The position numbers were made by a program, and so were the translations under genes. Shown here piece by piece: positions 1-8,419 of a stretch of 64,000 nt of DNA (the stretch's first letter is position 1; each line of letters opens with the position of its first letter). Source of the DNA: an uncultured Lachnospira sp. (GTDB lineage: Bacteria > Bacillota > Clostridia > Lachnospirales > Lachnospiraceae); contig CAJUKN010000007.1 in the NCBI GenBank assembly GCA_910587485.1, forward strand, positions 57,405 to 121,404, read 5' to 3'. The notes under the pieces were generated by a model. The model searched no databases. It was not told the DNA's origin and was given only the letters and a program-made list of their open reading frames with translations.

Positions 1-153
1 AAAAGTATGAATGATTCATCTGTAGAACAAAAAAAGAAAAGTGATAATGAGCTAGAGAATCTTGAAAAACTAAAATCTTACAAAGAATTATTAGATTCTG
101 GTGTTATAACACAGGAAGATTTTGACAAGAAAAAAGCAGAATTACTTAATTAA
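1..153 (+). CDS. C-terminal end of a SHOCT-domain protein (5' end outside window)
   Basis: The first 50 codons are open and end at TAA 151-153. The residues read as a charged linker followed by a short helical hairpin, with the pattern LEKLKSYKELLDSGVITQEDF then KKKAELL. This is the SHOCT (short C-terminal) oligomerisation domain found at the ends of many Gram-positive membrane or stress proteins. The N-terminal domain lies outside the window, so the protein's role cannot be told. The domain call is fairly secure. Confidence 0.75.
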   Translation, partial: KSMNDSSVEQKKKSDNELENLEKLKSYKELLDSGVITQEDFDKKKAELLN

Positions 154-183
154 TAAAGTATAGTAAAATATACTTAGTAGTTC

Positions 184-212
184 TTGACAAAAACCATAAT
201 TTATAATATAGT
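184..212 (+). promoter_or_regulatory. Sigma-A-type promoter upstream of tRNA-Thr
   Basis: TTGACA at 184-189 and TATAGT at 207-212 are separated by 17 bp. The only downstream gene before the hydrolase is the tRNA, so this probably drives the tRNA and possibly the hydrolase. Confidence 0.6.
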
Positions 213-220
213 TTACCAGA

Positions 221-251
221 AAGGGCAGAAAATTTATATTAAGCTGCCCTT
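221..251 (+). other. Leader hairpin before tRNA-Thr
   Basis: AAGGGCAG (221-228) can pair with CTGCCCTT (244-251). It lies between the promoter and the tRNA and is not followed by a clear T-run, so it may be a processing or attenuation structure rather than a terminator. Confidence 0.35.
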
Positions 252-296
252 ATTGTTGATATAAAGATGGCTTGTAAAGCAAGCTATCTGTTGTTT

Positions 297-369
297 GCTA
301 CTATAGCTCAGGAGGTAGAGCGCAACATTGGTAATGTTGAGGTCACGGGTTCAACTCCCGTTAGTAGCT
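297..369 (+). tRNA. tRNA-Thr (anticodon GGT)
   Basis: The acceptor stem GCTACTA (297-303) pairs with TAGTAGC (362-368). The D arm contains AGCTCAGGAGGTAGAGC. The anticodon stem CAACA/TGTTG encloses TTGGTAA, giving anticodon GGT. The T arm is CGGGTTCAACTCCCG. The genome does not encode CCA directly after the discriminator base. GGT reads ACC/ACT threonine codons. Confidence 0.95.
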
Positions 370-393
370 TTTTGTATTGCTTGGAGGACTGTT

Positions 394-903
394 ATGAAAA
401 AAACGTTGATTGTAGTAGATATGCAAAATGATTTTATTGACGGTTCATTAGGTACAAAGGAAGCACAGGAAATTGTTGAAAAAGTAAAGAATAAGATTAA
501 ACAATATTATGATGCAAAAAACAGAATTATTTTTACAAGGGATACACATGGAGAAAATTATTTAGATACGCCTGAAGGAAAAAAATTACCAGTCAAGCAT
601 TGTATTATTGGCACAAAAGGCTGGGAAATTGCAGAAGGTTTGGAGACTGAAGGTGCAGAGTATATCAATAAACCTACTTTTGGGTGGACACATTGGAATG
701 ATATAAAGGATTTTGAAGCGATTGAATTGGTTGGGCTTTGCACAGATATATGCGTGGTTAGCAATGCGCTTATTTTGAAAGCAATGTTTCCAGATGTTGA
801 GATTACAGTGGATGCTAGTTGTTGTGCAGGCGTGACACCACAGACACATAAGGCAGCCTTAGAGACGATGAAAATGTGTCAGATTCAAGTTATTGGAGAG
901 TGA
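394..903 (+). CDS. Isochorismatase-family cysteine hydrolase, nicotinamidase-like
   Basis: A 169-residue alpha/beta hydrolase of the isochorismatase/nicotinamidase superfamily. The catalytic triad can be placed: Asp9 in VVDMQNDF, Lys93 in NKPTFG and Cys120 in LCTDICVV. The RDTH motif and a following histidine resemble the metal site of nicotinamidases, so conversion of nicotinamide to nicotinate in NAD salvage is the likeliest reaction, but substrate is inferred. ATG 394 is chosen because GGAGG at 383-387 precedes it; an earlier in-frame ATG would lie inside the tRNA gene. It stands alone and ends at its own terminator. Confidence 0.85.
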   Translation: MKKTLIVVDMQNDFIDGSLGTKEAQEIVEKVKNKIKQYYDAKNRIIFTRDTHGENYLDTPEGKKLPVKHCIIGTKGWEIAEGLETEGAEYINKPTFGWTHWNDIKDFEAIELVGLCTDICVVSNALILKAMFPDVEITVDASCCAGVTPQTHKAALETMKMCQIQVIGE

Positions 904-920
904 ATAGAAAAGGATAGTGT

Positions 921-961
921 AAAAGTTACAAGTGACTTTTTTAGTTGCTTGTAACTTTTTT
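921..961 (+). terminator. Intrinsic terminator of the hydrolase gene
   Basis: AAAAGTTACAAG (921-932) pairs with CTTGTAACTTTT, followed by a T-run. Because the T-run is A-matched on the other side it may also serve the convergent peptidase gene. Confidence 0.7.
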
Positions 962-994
962 AGATGCAAAAAAATATTATTTAACAAGTGAATT

Positions 995-1801
995 TTATTT
1001 TATCACAACTGCCTGATAAAAATATTTTTGATAAAAATAGGTAAAATCATCTAAATTGCGTTGTACGATACCATAAGTTGGGTCTGTAAGCGTTACAGTG
1101 TTATTTTCAAGGTCATATCCGCTTAACACAACACAATGTTCATAGGAAGGCCATGAAAAATGACTTCCATTAGGTTGTGCAATATCTTTATAAATTACTT
1201 CTTTTTCATTATAGTTAAAACTTGTCCATACAATAACAGGATTTCCGTTAGACAGCTCAGAAAAAAGCGTATTAACAGAAGAATAACTGATAGAGTAAGC
1301 TTTTTTGTCCGATTGATTGTCTGTTAAAAAGTTGTTGGCAGCCGTTACAATAGCTGGTGCAAAACACCCCATTCCACTGGTTTGCCAAGGAGAACCAAAA
1401 AAATAGTTAATAAACATACCTTCGCCCGTCTCATTACTCATAGGAAGATAATTTCTGGCAAGTGTTTGTTTGTCAATGTTAAATCCCAAGTAGAGAAGAA
1501 CAGAGGTAAGCGATGTAATTTCACACCCTGTAGGAAGTTCAGGGTTTTGATTGACAAAAGGAACATCAAGTTCAACGGTTTGTTCAAAGGTAATATCATT
1601 TTCTGCGGCTGTTGTAAGAATAATATTGCTAGAGTATTTAGATGTATCTACAGAAGATGTTTCTTGTTGTGATATAACAGATACTTTAAAATCTGTTGGT
1701 GTATTTCTTTTTTTGATTTCTTCAACGCATATATAAATTGTGATAATAAGAGCCAAAGCAGAAGATATTAGTAATATTCTTTTAAGGACAATATTTTTCA
1801 T
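995..1801 (-). CDS. Membrane-anchored C39-like cysteine peptidase
   Basis: 268 residues. One N-terminal membrane segment (about residues 8-25) is followed by an extracytoplasmic linker and a papain-fold domain of the Peptidase_C39_2 type. Catalytic residues are visible: Cys93 in LPTGCEITSL, His222 in YEHCVVLSGYD and Asp240 in LTDPTYG. Unlike bacteriocin-processing C39 domains it is not fused to an ABC transporter, and no peptide precursor is nearby. Likely a surface-exposed peptidase or amidase of unknown substrate. Convergent with the preceding hydrolase. Confidence 0.8.
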   Translation of the reverse strand: MKNIVLKRILLISSALALIITIYICVEEIKKRNTPTDFKVSVISQQETSSVDTSKYSSNIILTTAAENDITFEQTVELDVPFVNQNPELPTGCEITSLTSVLLYLGFNIDKQTLARNYLPMSNETGEGMFINYFFGSPWQTSGMGCFAPAIVTAANNFLTDNQSDKKAYSISYSSVNTLFSELSNGNPVIVWTSFNYNEKEVIYKDIAQPNGSHFSWPSYEHCVVLSGYDLENNTVTLTDPTYGIVQRNLDDFTYFYQKYFYQAVVIK

Positions 1802-1879
1802 AATTTATAAATTTAACCCTTTCATTTTCGTGAGTAGAAAAAACACTATACTAATTAATATAGCAATATTATTCTTTGA

Positions 1880-1908
1880 TTGCAAATTATATATTATGGT
1901 ATTATACT
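1880..1908 (+). promoter_or_regulatory. Putative purA promoter
   Basis: TTGCAA at 1880-1885, 17 bp spacer, TATACT at 1903-1908. It leaves a leader of about 130 nt before purA in which I recognise no riboswitch. Confidence 0.5.
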
Positions 1909-2048
1909 ATAGAATGGTTGTTATTTTGATTCAATAGCAATCGTATGAAAAGAAAACAATAATCTATTTAATTTTAAGTGCTGTGTTTGATTTATATAAG
2001 ACAAAATACGTATTTATATAAAGGAAGTACAGCAGAATGGAGGAATTT

Positions 2049-3344
2049 ATGGTAAAAGCGATTGTTGGTGCCAACTGGGGCGATGAAGGCAAAGGCAAGA
2101 TTACAGATATGCTTGCAGAGGAATCCGATATTATAGTAAGATTTCAGGGCGGAAGCAATGCAGGACATACAATTATTAATGATTATGGTAAATTTGCACT
2201 TCATCTTTTACCATCAGGTGTGTTTTATAATCACACAACAAGTATTATAGGGAATGGTGTAGCACTCAATATACCATATTTGGTTAAAGAGATTAACAGT
2301 CTTGTAGAACGAAATGTTCCAATGCCTAAAATTCTTGTATCTGATAGAGCACAGATTCTTATGCCATATCATGTAGATTTTGATACATATGAGGAAGCAA
2401 GACTGGCAGGGAAGTCGTTTGGCTCTACAAAGTCTGGTATTGCGCCTTTTTATTCAGACAAGTATGCAAAAATTGGTTTTCAGGTTAGTGAGCTTTTTGG
2501 AAATGAGAAAGACTTAAGAGATAAGGTCGCAAATATTTGTACAATTAAAAATTGCCTATTAGAGCATCTTTATCATAAACCACTTTTAAAAGAAGAAGAA
2601 GTATTTAACACGTTGATGGAATATAAGGCAATGGTTGAACCTTATGTATGTGATACATCAGCATTTTTACATAAGGCGTTGAAAGAAGGGAAAAGAATCC
2701 TGCTTGAAGGGCAGCTCGGTTCATTAAAAGACCCTGACCATGGAATTTATCCTATGGTTACATCATCATCAACACTTGCCTCATATGGTGCGGTTGGTGC
2801 AGGTATTCCAGCTAGTGCCATTACGGATGTTATTACGGTTGTTAAGGCATATTCTTCTGCGGTGGGAGCAGGTGGCTTTGTCAGTGAGATATTTGGTGAG
2901 GAAGCTGATGAGTTGAGAAAACGTGGCGGCGATGGAGGCGAATTTGGTGCTACGACAGGCAGACCAAGAAGAATGGGGTGGTTTGATGCAGTGGCAACCC
3001 GTTATGGCGTCAGAATGCAGGGAACAACACAGGTAGCACTTACTGTAATTGATGTATTAGGTTATCTTGATGAAATACCAATGTGTGTTGGATATGAAAT
3101 TGATGGAAAGGTGACAAAAGATTTTCCTACAACGGTAGAACTTGAAAAAGCAAAACCAGTATTAAAAACATTTAAGGGTTGGAAAACAGATATTAGAGGA
3201 ATTACAAAATATGAAGACCTGCCAGTTGAGTGCAGAGCTTATATTGAAGCTATTGAACAAGAGATAGAAGCACCAATCACAATGGTTTCTAATGGACCGG
3301 GAAGGCATGAGATTATTTATAGAGAAAGTACATACTGCAAGTAA
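2049..3344 (+). CDS. purA: Adenylosuccinate synthetase
   Basis: 431 residues, the usual family length. It makes adenylosuccinate from IMP, aspartate and GTP, the first step from IMP to AMP. The N terminus VGANWGDEGKGK holds the IMP/GTP loop with catalytic Asp12, and His40 lies in NAGHTI. TTGRPRRMGWFDAVA and VSNGPGR are further family signatures. ATG 2049 is preferred over the in-frame ATG 2037, because GGAGGA (2039-2044) is the ribosome binding site for 2049 and the resulting MVKAIVGANWG start matches the family. guaB for the competing GMP branch lies at 43.5 kb. Confidence 0.97.
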   Translation: MVKAIVGANWGDEGKGKITDMLAEESDIIVRFQGGSNAGHTIINDYGKFALHLLPSGVFYNHTTSIIGNGVALNIPYLVKEINSLVERNVPMPKILVSDRAQILMPYHVDFDTYEEARLAGKSFGSTKSGIAPFYSDKYAKIGFQVSELFGNEKDLRDKVANICTIKNCLLEHLYHKPLLKEEEVFNTLMEYKAMVEPYVCDTSAFLHKALKEGKRILLEGQLGSLKDPDHGIYPMVTSSSTLASYGAVGAGIPASAITDVITVVKAYSSAVGAGGFVSEIFGEEADELRKRGGDGGEFGATTGRPRRMGWFDAVATRYGVRMQGTTQVALTVIDVLGYLDEIPMCVGYEIDGKVTKDFPTTVELEKAKPVLKTFKGWKTDIRGITKYEDLPVECRAYIEAIEQEIEAPITMVSNGPGRHEIIYRESTYCK

Positions 3345-3404
3345 TAAAATTATATTAATAAAATTATTTAGATATGTAAAGTGAGAGTAGGTGAAGCAAA
3401 AAGA

Positions 3405-3944
3405 ATGAAATATGCAGTAGAATTATATTATGATATAGAAACTGAAAAGAAACTTTTGTATTTGGCACAAAGAGTAGCTGATGAAAATTTAAGCACAAAA
3501 TTTTTGGAATGGAAAACAAGACCACATCTTACATTAGCTTGTTTTAATGATGTGAATGAGCAAAAATGTATAGAGCAATTAAAAAAATTTGCGCAAAATC
3601 ATAAAATATTGCTGGCATATGTTGGTTCTATTGGAATGTTTAATGACACAAAAACAATCTTTGCTTCACCAATAATGAATAAAAGTATGTACCAGTTTCA
3701 CCAAGAACTGCATGAATGTTTAAATGAGTTTGATACAACTGACCAGAAATGGTATTCCCCTGATAATTGGGTACCACATTGTACACTTGCACTTACACAA
3801 GAAGATGAGGATAGCGTGTTTTATAAAGCAAGTAATTTACTTTTACATGAGTTCAAAAAAATCAGTGGAGAATTTAATTCAATAGGATTAGTAAAAATAA
3901 CATTTCCTGTAAAAGAAATATATACGGTTGAATTGTGTAGATAA
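3405..3944 (+). CDS. 2H phosphoesterase (2'-5' RNA ligase family)
   Basis: 179 residues with the two HxT motifs of the 2H superfamily, RPHLTLACF in the first half and WVPHCTLAL in the second. Members act on 2'-5' or cyclic phosphodiester bonds in RNA or nucleotides; the physiological substrate is not inferable here. ATG 3405 follows AGGTGA; a GTG start 8 codons earlier is possible. It probably shares the purA transcript, being 60 bp downstream. Confidence 0.8.
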   Translation: MKYAVELYYDIETEKKLLYLAQRVADENLSTKFLEWKTRPHLTLACFNDVNEQKCIEQLKKFAQNHKILLAYVGSIGMFNDTKTIFASPIMNKSMYQFHQELHECLNEFDTTDQKWYSPDNWVPHCTLALTQEDEDSVFYKASNLLLHEFKKISGEFNSIGLVKITFPVKEIYTVELCR

Positions 3945-3968
3945 GTTTTGCTTTATTTGAGGGATTTT

Positions 3969-4014
3969 GAGGTTATGAGCAAGTAGCAAAGCAGATTGCG
4001 AATATCCTTTTGAC
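3969..4014 (+). repeat. Dispersed 3'-flanking repeat, copy 1
   Basis: Begins GAGGTTATGAGCAAGTAGC and ends CTTTTGAC. Near-identical copies lie at 15555-15601 and 18301-18346. Each sits a short way after the stop codon of a plus-strand gene and contains a weak dyad around an AATATCC core. Confidence 0.7.
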
Positions 4015-4017
4015 TGA

Positions 4018-4069
4018 GAAACTCTCACCTTTATGCCATAGCATAGATAGTGGGAGTTTCTTATTTTTT
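4018..4069 (+). terminator. Intrinsic terminator
   Basis: GAAACTCTCAC (4018-4028) pairs with GTGGGAGTTTC (4050-4060), followed by TTATTTTTT. It ends the 2H phosphoesterase transcript and abuts the stop of the convergent small membrane gene. Confidence 0.75.
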
Positions 4070-4270
4070 GCCAGACATATATTTATATGCTAACATCATT
4101 GCATATGCAACAATAGGAAGACCAATATCCGTTATTATCAAACCTGTAAATAATTTACGCATACTTTCGGTATCAATAAATGATACGATTAAGGTTATAA
4201 TTAAAAGACTTATCCATAAGATAACGACTGTCAAAGCAGCAAGTCTTTTGATTTTAGAATGATTGTTCAT
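4061..4270 (-). CDS. Small two-helix membrane protein, unknown function
   Basis: 69 residues with two hydrophobic segments (about 10-32 and 42-62) separated by a short charged loop, and a Lys-rich C terminus. A GAAAGGA ribosome binding site lies 7-8 bp upstream of the ATG. I recognise no family. Confidence 0.6.
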   Translation of the reverse strand: MNNHSKIKRLAALTVVILWISLLIITLIVSFIDTESMRKLFTGLIITDIGLPIVAYAMMLAYKYMSGKK

Positions 4271-4315
4271 ATATAAAATCCTTTCGTTTTTAGCAGATAA
4301 AAATTCACATTATAT

Positions 4316-4477
4316 GGTTATTATACATTATTTAAATATAGTAAGAAGCCAGAAGTTTGCAAAGCAAACTTTTATACCACAGCTATGCTGTGGTTATTAT
4401 ACATTATTTAAACATAGTAAGAAGCTAGAAGTTTGCGGAGCAAACTTTTATACCACAGCTATGCTGTGGTTATTATA
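4316..4477. repeat. Tandem 76-bp repeat, about 2.1 copies
   Basis: Two units (4316-4391, 4392-4467) and the first 10 bp of a third. Each unit contains two perfect short dyads, AGTTTGC/GCAAACT and ACCACAGC/GCTGTGGT, so the RNA would fold as a row of hairpins. It fills the gap upstream of the adenylation-ligase gene. Confidence 0.85.
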
Positions 4478-4562
4478 TCATAAATTTATATATAAGGAAT
4501 ACAGAAAATTTGTACGATAGATTATGTTATGTCAAAATGTCATTTGACGTGAAAGGATAGTT

Positions 4563-6092
4563 ATGTCAAAAAATGTTATAGAATATCTCGAAAATTCTGC
4601 TTTAATGTTTCCATCAAAGGCAGCAGTTGCGGACGATAAATCGTCAATGACTTACAAGGAATTACTTTGTTATTCTCAAAATATAGCAGCAGCATTACTG
4701 CCTTATGTAGAACAAAGACATGCAGTGCCTGTCTATATGGAAAAGAGTTGTATGGCTTTAGCTGCCTTTCTTGGTATAGCAGCAGCAGGTTGTTTTTATG
4801 TTATGTTGGACCCATCTTATCCTGTTGACCGAATTAACAATATTATCCATACATTAGATGCAGATATGATGATTATTGATGAAAAATCTGCCAAAAAACA
4901 GGAAAAATTAGGGTTTAAAGGAAAGGTTCTTAAAATAGAAGAACTTATGAAGTATACTATTTCCAAAGAAGATTGTACACAGATTAAAAAAATCCGAGAG
5001 CAAGCATTGGATACAGACCCGCTTTATGCAATTTTTACATCAGGTTCAACAGGCGTTCCGAAAGGCGTTATAGTAAATCATCGAAGTGTTATTGATTTTA
5101 TTGATTGCTTTACATTGCAATTTGGAATTTCATCAGATGATATTATAGGAAATCAGGCACCATTTGATTTTGATGTATCTGTTAAAGATATTTATTCAGG
5201 CTTAAAATGTGGAGCTACCATACAAATTATACCCAAATCCATGTTTTCATTTCCAGCAATATTACTTGATTATCTGGATAATAATCATATTACAACGCTT
5301 ATCTGGGCCGTTTCTGCCTTGTGTATTGTAACGAGACTGAATGGCTTTGATTACAAAAAGCCAAGTAATATTAATAAGGTTATTTTTTCAGGTGAAGTTA
5401 TGCCAATTAAGCATTTGAATTTGTGGAGAGCAGCTTATCCAGAAGCTATGTTTGTCAATGTTTATGGACCTACAGAGATAACATGTAACTGTACATATTA
5501 TATTGTTGACAGAGCATTTGCTCTTGATGAAACATTGCCAATAGGTAAAGCATTTCCAAATGAGCGTGTATTTTTATTAGATGAAAAAGATAAACTTATC
5601 ACAGAGCAGGATTGTCATAAAATTGGTGAAATATGTGTTTCTGGCACATCAGTTACATTGGGGTATTATAACAATCAGGAAAAAACAAAAGAGACATTTG
5701 TTCAAAATCCTCTTAATGATAAATATATAGAAATTATATATAGAACAGGAGATTTAGGGTATTATAATGAGAAAAAAGAATTATGTTTTTCGTCTCGTAA
5801 AGATTTTCAGATTAAACATAATGGGCATAGAATTGAATTAGGAGAAATTGATGCTGCAATCAATGCTGCTGATGGTGTTGTCCGAGCTTGTTGTATATAT
5901 GATGAGAAAAAACAGTTTATTATTGGTTTTTATGAAGGTGAATCGGATAAAAAGGCAATAACTCATACACTTTTAGCAAAGCTGCCAAAGTTTATGCTCC
6001 CTCAAGAATTTGTAAAAGTTGATGCAATGCCTGTTACCAAAAATGGCAAGATAGATAGGAAGTTACTTGTGGAACAATATAATAAAAAGTAA
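4563..6092 (+). CDS. Amino-acid adenylation enzyme (DltA-like AMP-forming ligase)
   Basis: 509 residues, a stand-alone adenylation domain of the ANL superfamily. Core motifs in order: IFTSGSTGVPKG (P-loop), NVYGPTEITCN, YRTGDLG, and the C-terminal catalytic-lysine motif NGKIDRK. Length and motifs resemble DltA, which activates an amino acid and loads it on a carrier protein, but DltB and DltD are absent, so lipoteichoic acid D-alanylation is not supported. A PLP decarboxylase follows by 21 bp and a carrier protein lies 1.5 kb on, suggesting that an amino-acyl carrier is the product. The specificity pocket cannot be assigned by eye. Confidence 0.85.
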   Translation: MSKNVIEYLENSALMFPSKAAVADDKSSMTYKELLCYSQNIAAALLPYVEQRHAVPVYMEKSCMALAAFLGIAAAGCFYVMLDPSYPVDRINNIIHTLDADMMIIDEKSAKKQEKLGFKGKVLKIEELMKYTISKEDCTQIKKIREQALDTDPLYAIFTSGSTGVPKGVIVNHRSVIDFIDCFTLQFGISSDDIIGNQAPFDFDVSVKDIYSGLKCGATIQIIPKSMFSFPAILLDYLDNNHITTLIWAVSALCIVTRLNGFDYKKPSNINKVIFSGEVMPIKHLNLWRAAYPEAMFVNVYGPTEITCNCTYYIVDRAFALDETLPIGKAFPNERVFLLDEKDKLITEQDCHKIGEICVSGTSVTLGYYNNQEKTKETFVQNPLNDKYIEIIYRTGDLGYYNEKKELCFSSRKDFQIKHNGHRIELGEIDAAINAADGVVRACCIYDEKKQFIIGFYEGESDKKAITHTLLAKLPKFMLPQEFVKVDAMPVTKNGKIDRKLLVEQYNKK

Positions 6093-6113
6093 AAAGTAGC
6101 ATGGAGGCTAAAA

Positions 6114-7520
6114 ATGATTCGTGAGGAAAAAATAGGAGAACTGGCAAAATTGCATGGCACGCCACTTTATATTTTTGATAAAGAAGAACTTTGTAAAAGA
6201 ATTGGCGATATACAAAAAATGCTTGGCGAGGATATTACACTTTGTTATGCAATGAAAGCAAATCCATTTCTTGTGGATGCTCTCAAGCCATTGATATCCA
6301 AATTTGAAGTTTGTTCGCCGGGAGAGTTTGCTATATGCAGGCGTGAAAATGTAGATATGTCATCTATTGTACTATCTGGTGTTTATAAAAAACAAAGTGA
6401 TATTGAGTATGTAATGGATGAGTGTGGTGGTGTTGGTGTATATACAGTAGAATCTATAGAACAATTTAATATACTTTGTTGTTGTGCAAAAATAAGAAGA
6501 ATTAAAATTGCGGCTCTTTTAAGGCTTACAAGTAAAAATCAATTTGGACTGGATAAATTGGAAATTGAAAAAATTATCGCGGATAGAGCAGAATATCCTT
6601 ATGTGGATATTATTGGAATACAATATTATTCAGGAACACAGAAAAAGAGGGGTGAAATCAATGTAAAAGAATTGCAGATGCTTGATGTATTTTGTGAACA
6701 ATTAAAAAATCAGTATGGTTTTACTGTAAAAGAATTAGAATATGGTCCGGGACTAATGATATCTTATTTTGGAGAAGATGCCTACAATAATGATTATGAG
6801 ATGTTACAACAATTTTTGACGGAACTAGAAAATATAAAAAAGAAATATCATATCACTTTAGAGATGGGACGTTATCTTGTTGCTACATGCGGCGTATATG
6901 TATCAAAGGTTGTTGATATAAAAGTTCATTGTGAACAACAATATTGTATTATTGATGGAGGAATCAATCATATTAATTATTATGGACAGACAATGGCAAT
7001 GAAGATTCCAGCATATGCTTATTTAAAGAAAGATGGTACCATAATAAAAGCATATGGATTATTAAAAAAAGATAGTGTAAATATTGAAACACTCCATATA
7101 AATAATAATAAATCAAATAATGATACTGAAACATTGAACATGGACAATAAAAATTCAAGTATAGAGCGTAAAACATCAAACATAGATGATGAAAGTTTAA
7201 GTATAAGCAGTAAAATATCAAATGCCAATGACAAAAAATGTAGCATAGATGACGAAAAATCAAAATGGACAATATGTGGTTCATTGTGTACGGTTGCAGA
7301 TGTTATTGTTAAAAATTTGCCAATTGGAGAACCAGATAAGGGAGATATGTTGGTTTTTTATAATATAGGGGCATACTCTGTTACAGAAGGAATATACTTG
7401 TTTCTTAGCAGAACGCTTCCTAAAATTATTACATATGATGAAAATGGCGTAGTTGAGATGTTGCGTGATTTTCAGGATTCGGATATAATCAATTCACGAA
7501 ATTTCGTATTGAATAAATAA
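6114..7520 (+). CDS. Type III-fold PLP-dependent decarboxylase (DAP/ornithine decarboxylase family)
   Basis: 468 residues. The PLP lysine lies in CYAMKANPF near residue 45; CSPGEFAICRRENV, QFGLD, EYGPG and GAYSVTEG are family motifs. The usual EPGR phosphate-binding motif is EMGR here. The C-terminal active-site cysteine motif appears as CGSLCTVADV. A low-complexity insert of about 60 residues (322-382), built of four 14-residue repeats, sits directly before that motif. The gene is 21 bp behind the adenylation ligase and is surely cotranscribed. A biosynthetic decarboxylase acting on a free or carrier-bound amino acid fits best; a lysA role is less likely given the neighbours. Confidence 0.8.
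   Translation: MIREEKIGELAKLHGTPLYIFDKEELCKRIGDIQKMLGEDITLCYAMKANPFLVDALKPLISKFEVCSPGEFAICRRENVDMSSIVLSGVYKKQSDIEYVMDECGGVGVYTVESIEQFNILCCCAKIRRIKIAALLRLTSKNQFGLDKLEIEKIIADRAEYPYVDIIGIQYYSGTQKKRGEINVKELQMLDVFCEQLKNQYGFTVKELEYGPGLMISYFGEDAYNNDYEMLQQFLTELENIKKKYHITLEMGRYLVATCGVYVSKVVDIKVHCEQQYCIIDGGINHINYYGQTMAMKIPAYAYLKKDGTIIKAYGLLKKDSVNIETLHINNNKSNNDTETLNMDNKNSSIERKTSNIDDESLSISSKISNANDKKCSIDDEKSKWTICGSLCTVADVIVKNLPIGEPDKGDMLVFYNIGAYSVTEGIYLFLSRTLPKIITYDENGVVEMLRDFQDSDIINSRNFVLNK
7077..7262 (+). repeat. Degenerate 42-bp in-frame repeats inside the decarboxylase
   Basis: Four consecutive 42-bp units starting at 7077, 7119, 7161 and 7203, and a partial fifth at 7245. Each encodes 14 residues rich in Asn, Asp, Ser and Lys with a recurring T/S-hydrophobic-N pattern. 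No frame is broken. Confidence 0.8.
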
Positions 7521-7528
7521 TATTCTTC

Positions 7529-7557
7529 TTGACTAACGACCTAATATGTTATATTTT
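7529..7557 (+). promoter_or_regulatory. Putative promoter of the carrier-protein gene
   Basis: TTGACT at 7529-7534, 17 bp spacer, TATTTT at 7552-7557. It allows the carrier gene to be expressed apart from the ligase-decarboxylase pair. Confidence 0.5.
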
Positions 7558-7635
7558 ACTTGGTAGAGTTGGTAAATTGTGGATTAAGATTACCAATATA
7601 AAAAAATAAAAATGATAGAAAGGCAAGGTTTTTTT

Positions 7636-7860
7636 ATGGACCAGTTAATGGAAATTTTAACAGAGGTAAATGCAGATGTAGATTTTGAAACTTGTGATAC
7701 ACTTGTTGATGATGGGATTCTTGATTCTTTTGATATTGTGTCAATAGTAGGGGAGTTGAATGACACATTTGATATTGAGATTACACCTGTTGATATTATA
7801 CCAGAGAATTTCAATTCGGCTGAGGCTATGTGGGAGATGATACAGCGTCTTTCTGAATAA
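7636..7860 (+). CDS. Acyl/aminoacyl carrier protein (DltC-like)
   Basis: 74 residues, acidic. The phosphopantetheine site is the serine of DGILDSFDIVSI. Length and helix pattern match DltC/ACP proteins. ATG 7636 is preferred because AGAAAGG (7617-7623) is well spaced from it; an ATG at 7612 would precede that site. It is presumably the acceptor for the amino acid activated by the DltA-like enzyme upstream. Confidence 0.85.
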   Translation: MDQLMEILTEVNADVDFETCDTLVDDGILDSFDIVSIVGELNDTFDIEITPVDIIPENFNSAEAMWEMIQRLSE

Positions 7861-7904
7861 TTTATTTGTAGTTATATTAAACAAAATGAAAGGTAGATAA
7901 AAAT

Positions 7905-8411
7905 ATGGCATTACTTGATACTTGGAGACAGTTAGCTTATCAAACAGAAATGAACCAAAAACAGGCAGGAGAATTTTGGGGAACCTATTTTAATTTTGAA
8001 AAAGGTATTTATGAAAAGATTTTAGCTGCTCCAAATCAACCTGTTAAAGGCACTGTTAAGGAGCTTGCAGAAAAATTTGAAGTTGAAATATTGATAATGA
8101 CTGGTTTTCTTGATGGAATCAATGACAGTTTAAAGGAGCCAAATCCAATTGAGAGTATGGGCGAGGATACGATTGTCAGTCTTGATTATGATATTGAAAA
8201 ATTATATTACAATATGGTTGCTTGTAAGGCGGACTGGTTATATGAATTACCTGCATGGGACAACTTACTTTCAGAAGATAAAAGAAAACAGTTATATAAA
8301 GAGCAAAAGGCTTCAGGAACAGTAGTAAAAGGTAAAAAAATTGGACGTAATGAGCCATGTCCATGTGGAAGTGGTAAGAAGTATAAGCTTTGCTGTGGAA
8401 GAAATCAATAA
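7905..8411 (+). CDS. SEC-C motif protein of unknown function
   Basis: 168 residues. The C terminus carries a zinc-binding SEC-C motif, NEPCPCGSGKKYKLCCG, like the tail of SecA; the remainder is an acidic helical domain with many Trp and Tyr. Similar stand-alone SEC-C proteins are common in Clostridia and uncharacterised. It follows the carrier gene by 44 bp and ends at a terminator. Confidence 0.75.
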   Translation: MALLDTWRQLAYQTEMNQKQAGEFWGTYFNFEKGIYEKILAAPNQPVKGTVKELAEKFEVEILIMTGFLDGINDSLKEPNPIESMGEDTIVSLDYDIEKLYYNMVACKADWLYELPAWDNLLSEDKRKQLYKEQKASGTVVKGKKIGRNEPCPCGSGKKYKLCCGRNQ

Positions 8412-8419
8412 TTGTAAGG

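Noticed and set aside
328..393. Longer hydrolase start at 328
   Set aside because: It would be translated from within the tRNA-Thr gene, and GGAGG sits before ATG 394.
4316..4477. CRISPR array
   Set aside because: Units are adjacent 76-bp tandem copies with no unique spacers and no cas genes in the window.
6973..7284. Minus-strand hydrophobic frames opposite the decarboxylase repeats
   Set aside because: They are produced by the A+T-rich Asn/Lys/Asp repeats on the other strand and have no ribosome binding site.
4563..7860. Canonical dlt operon
   Set aside because: DltB and DltD are missing, and a PLP decarboxylase takes their place.
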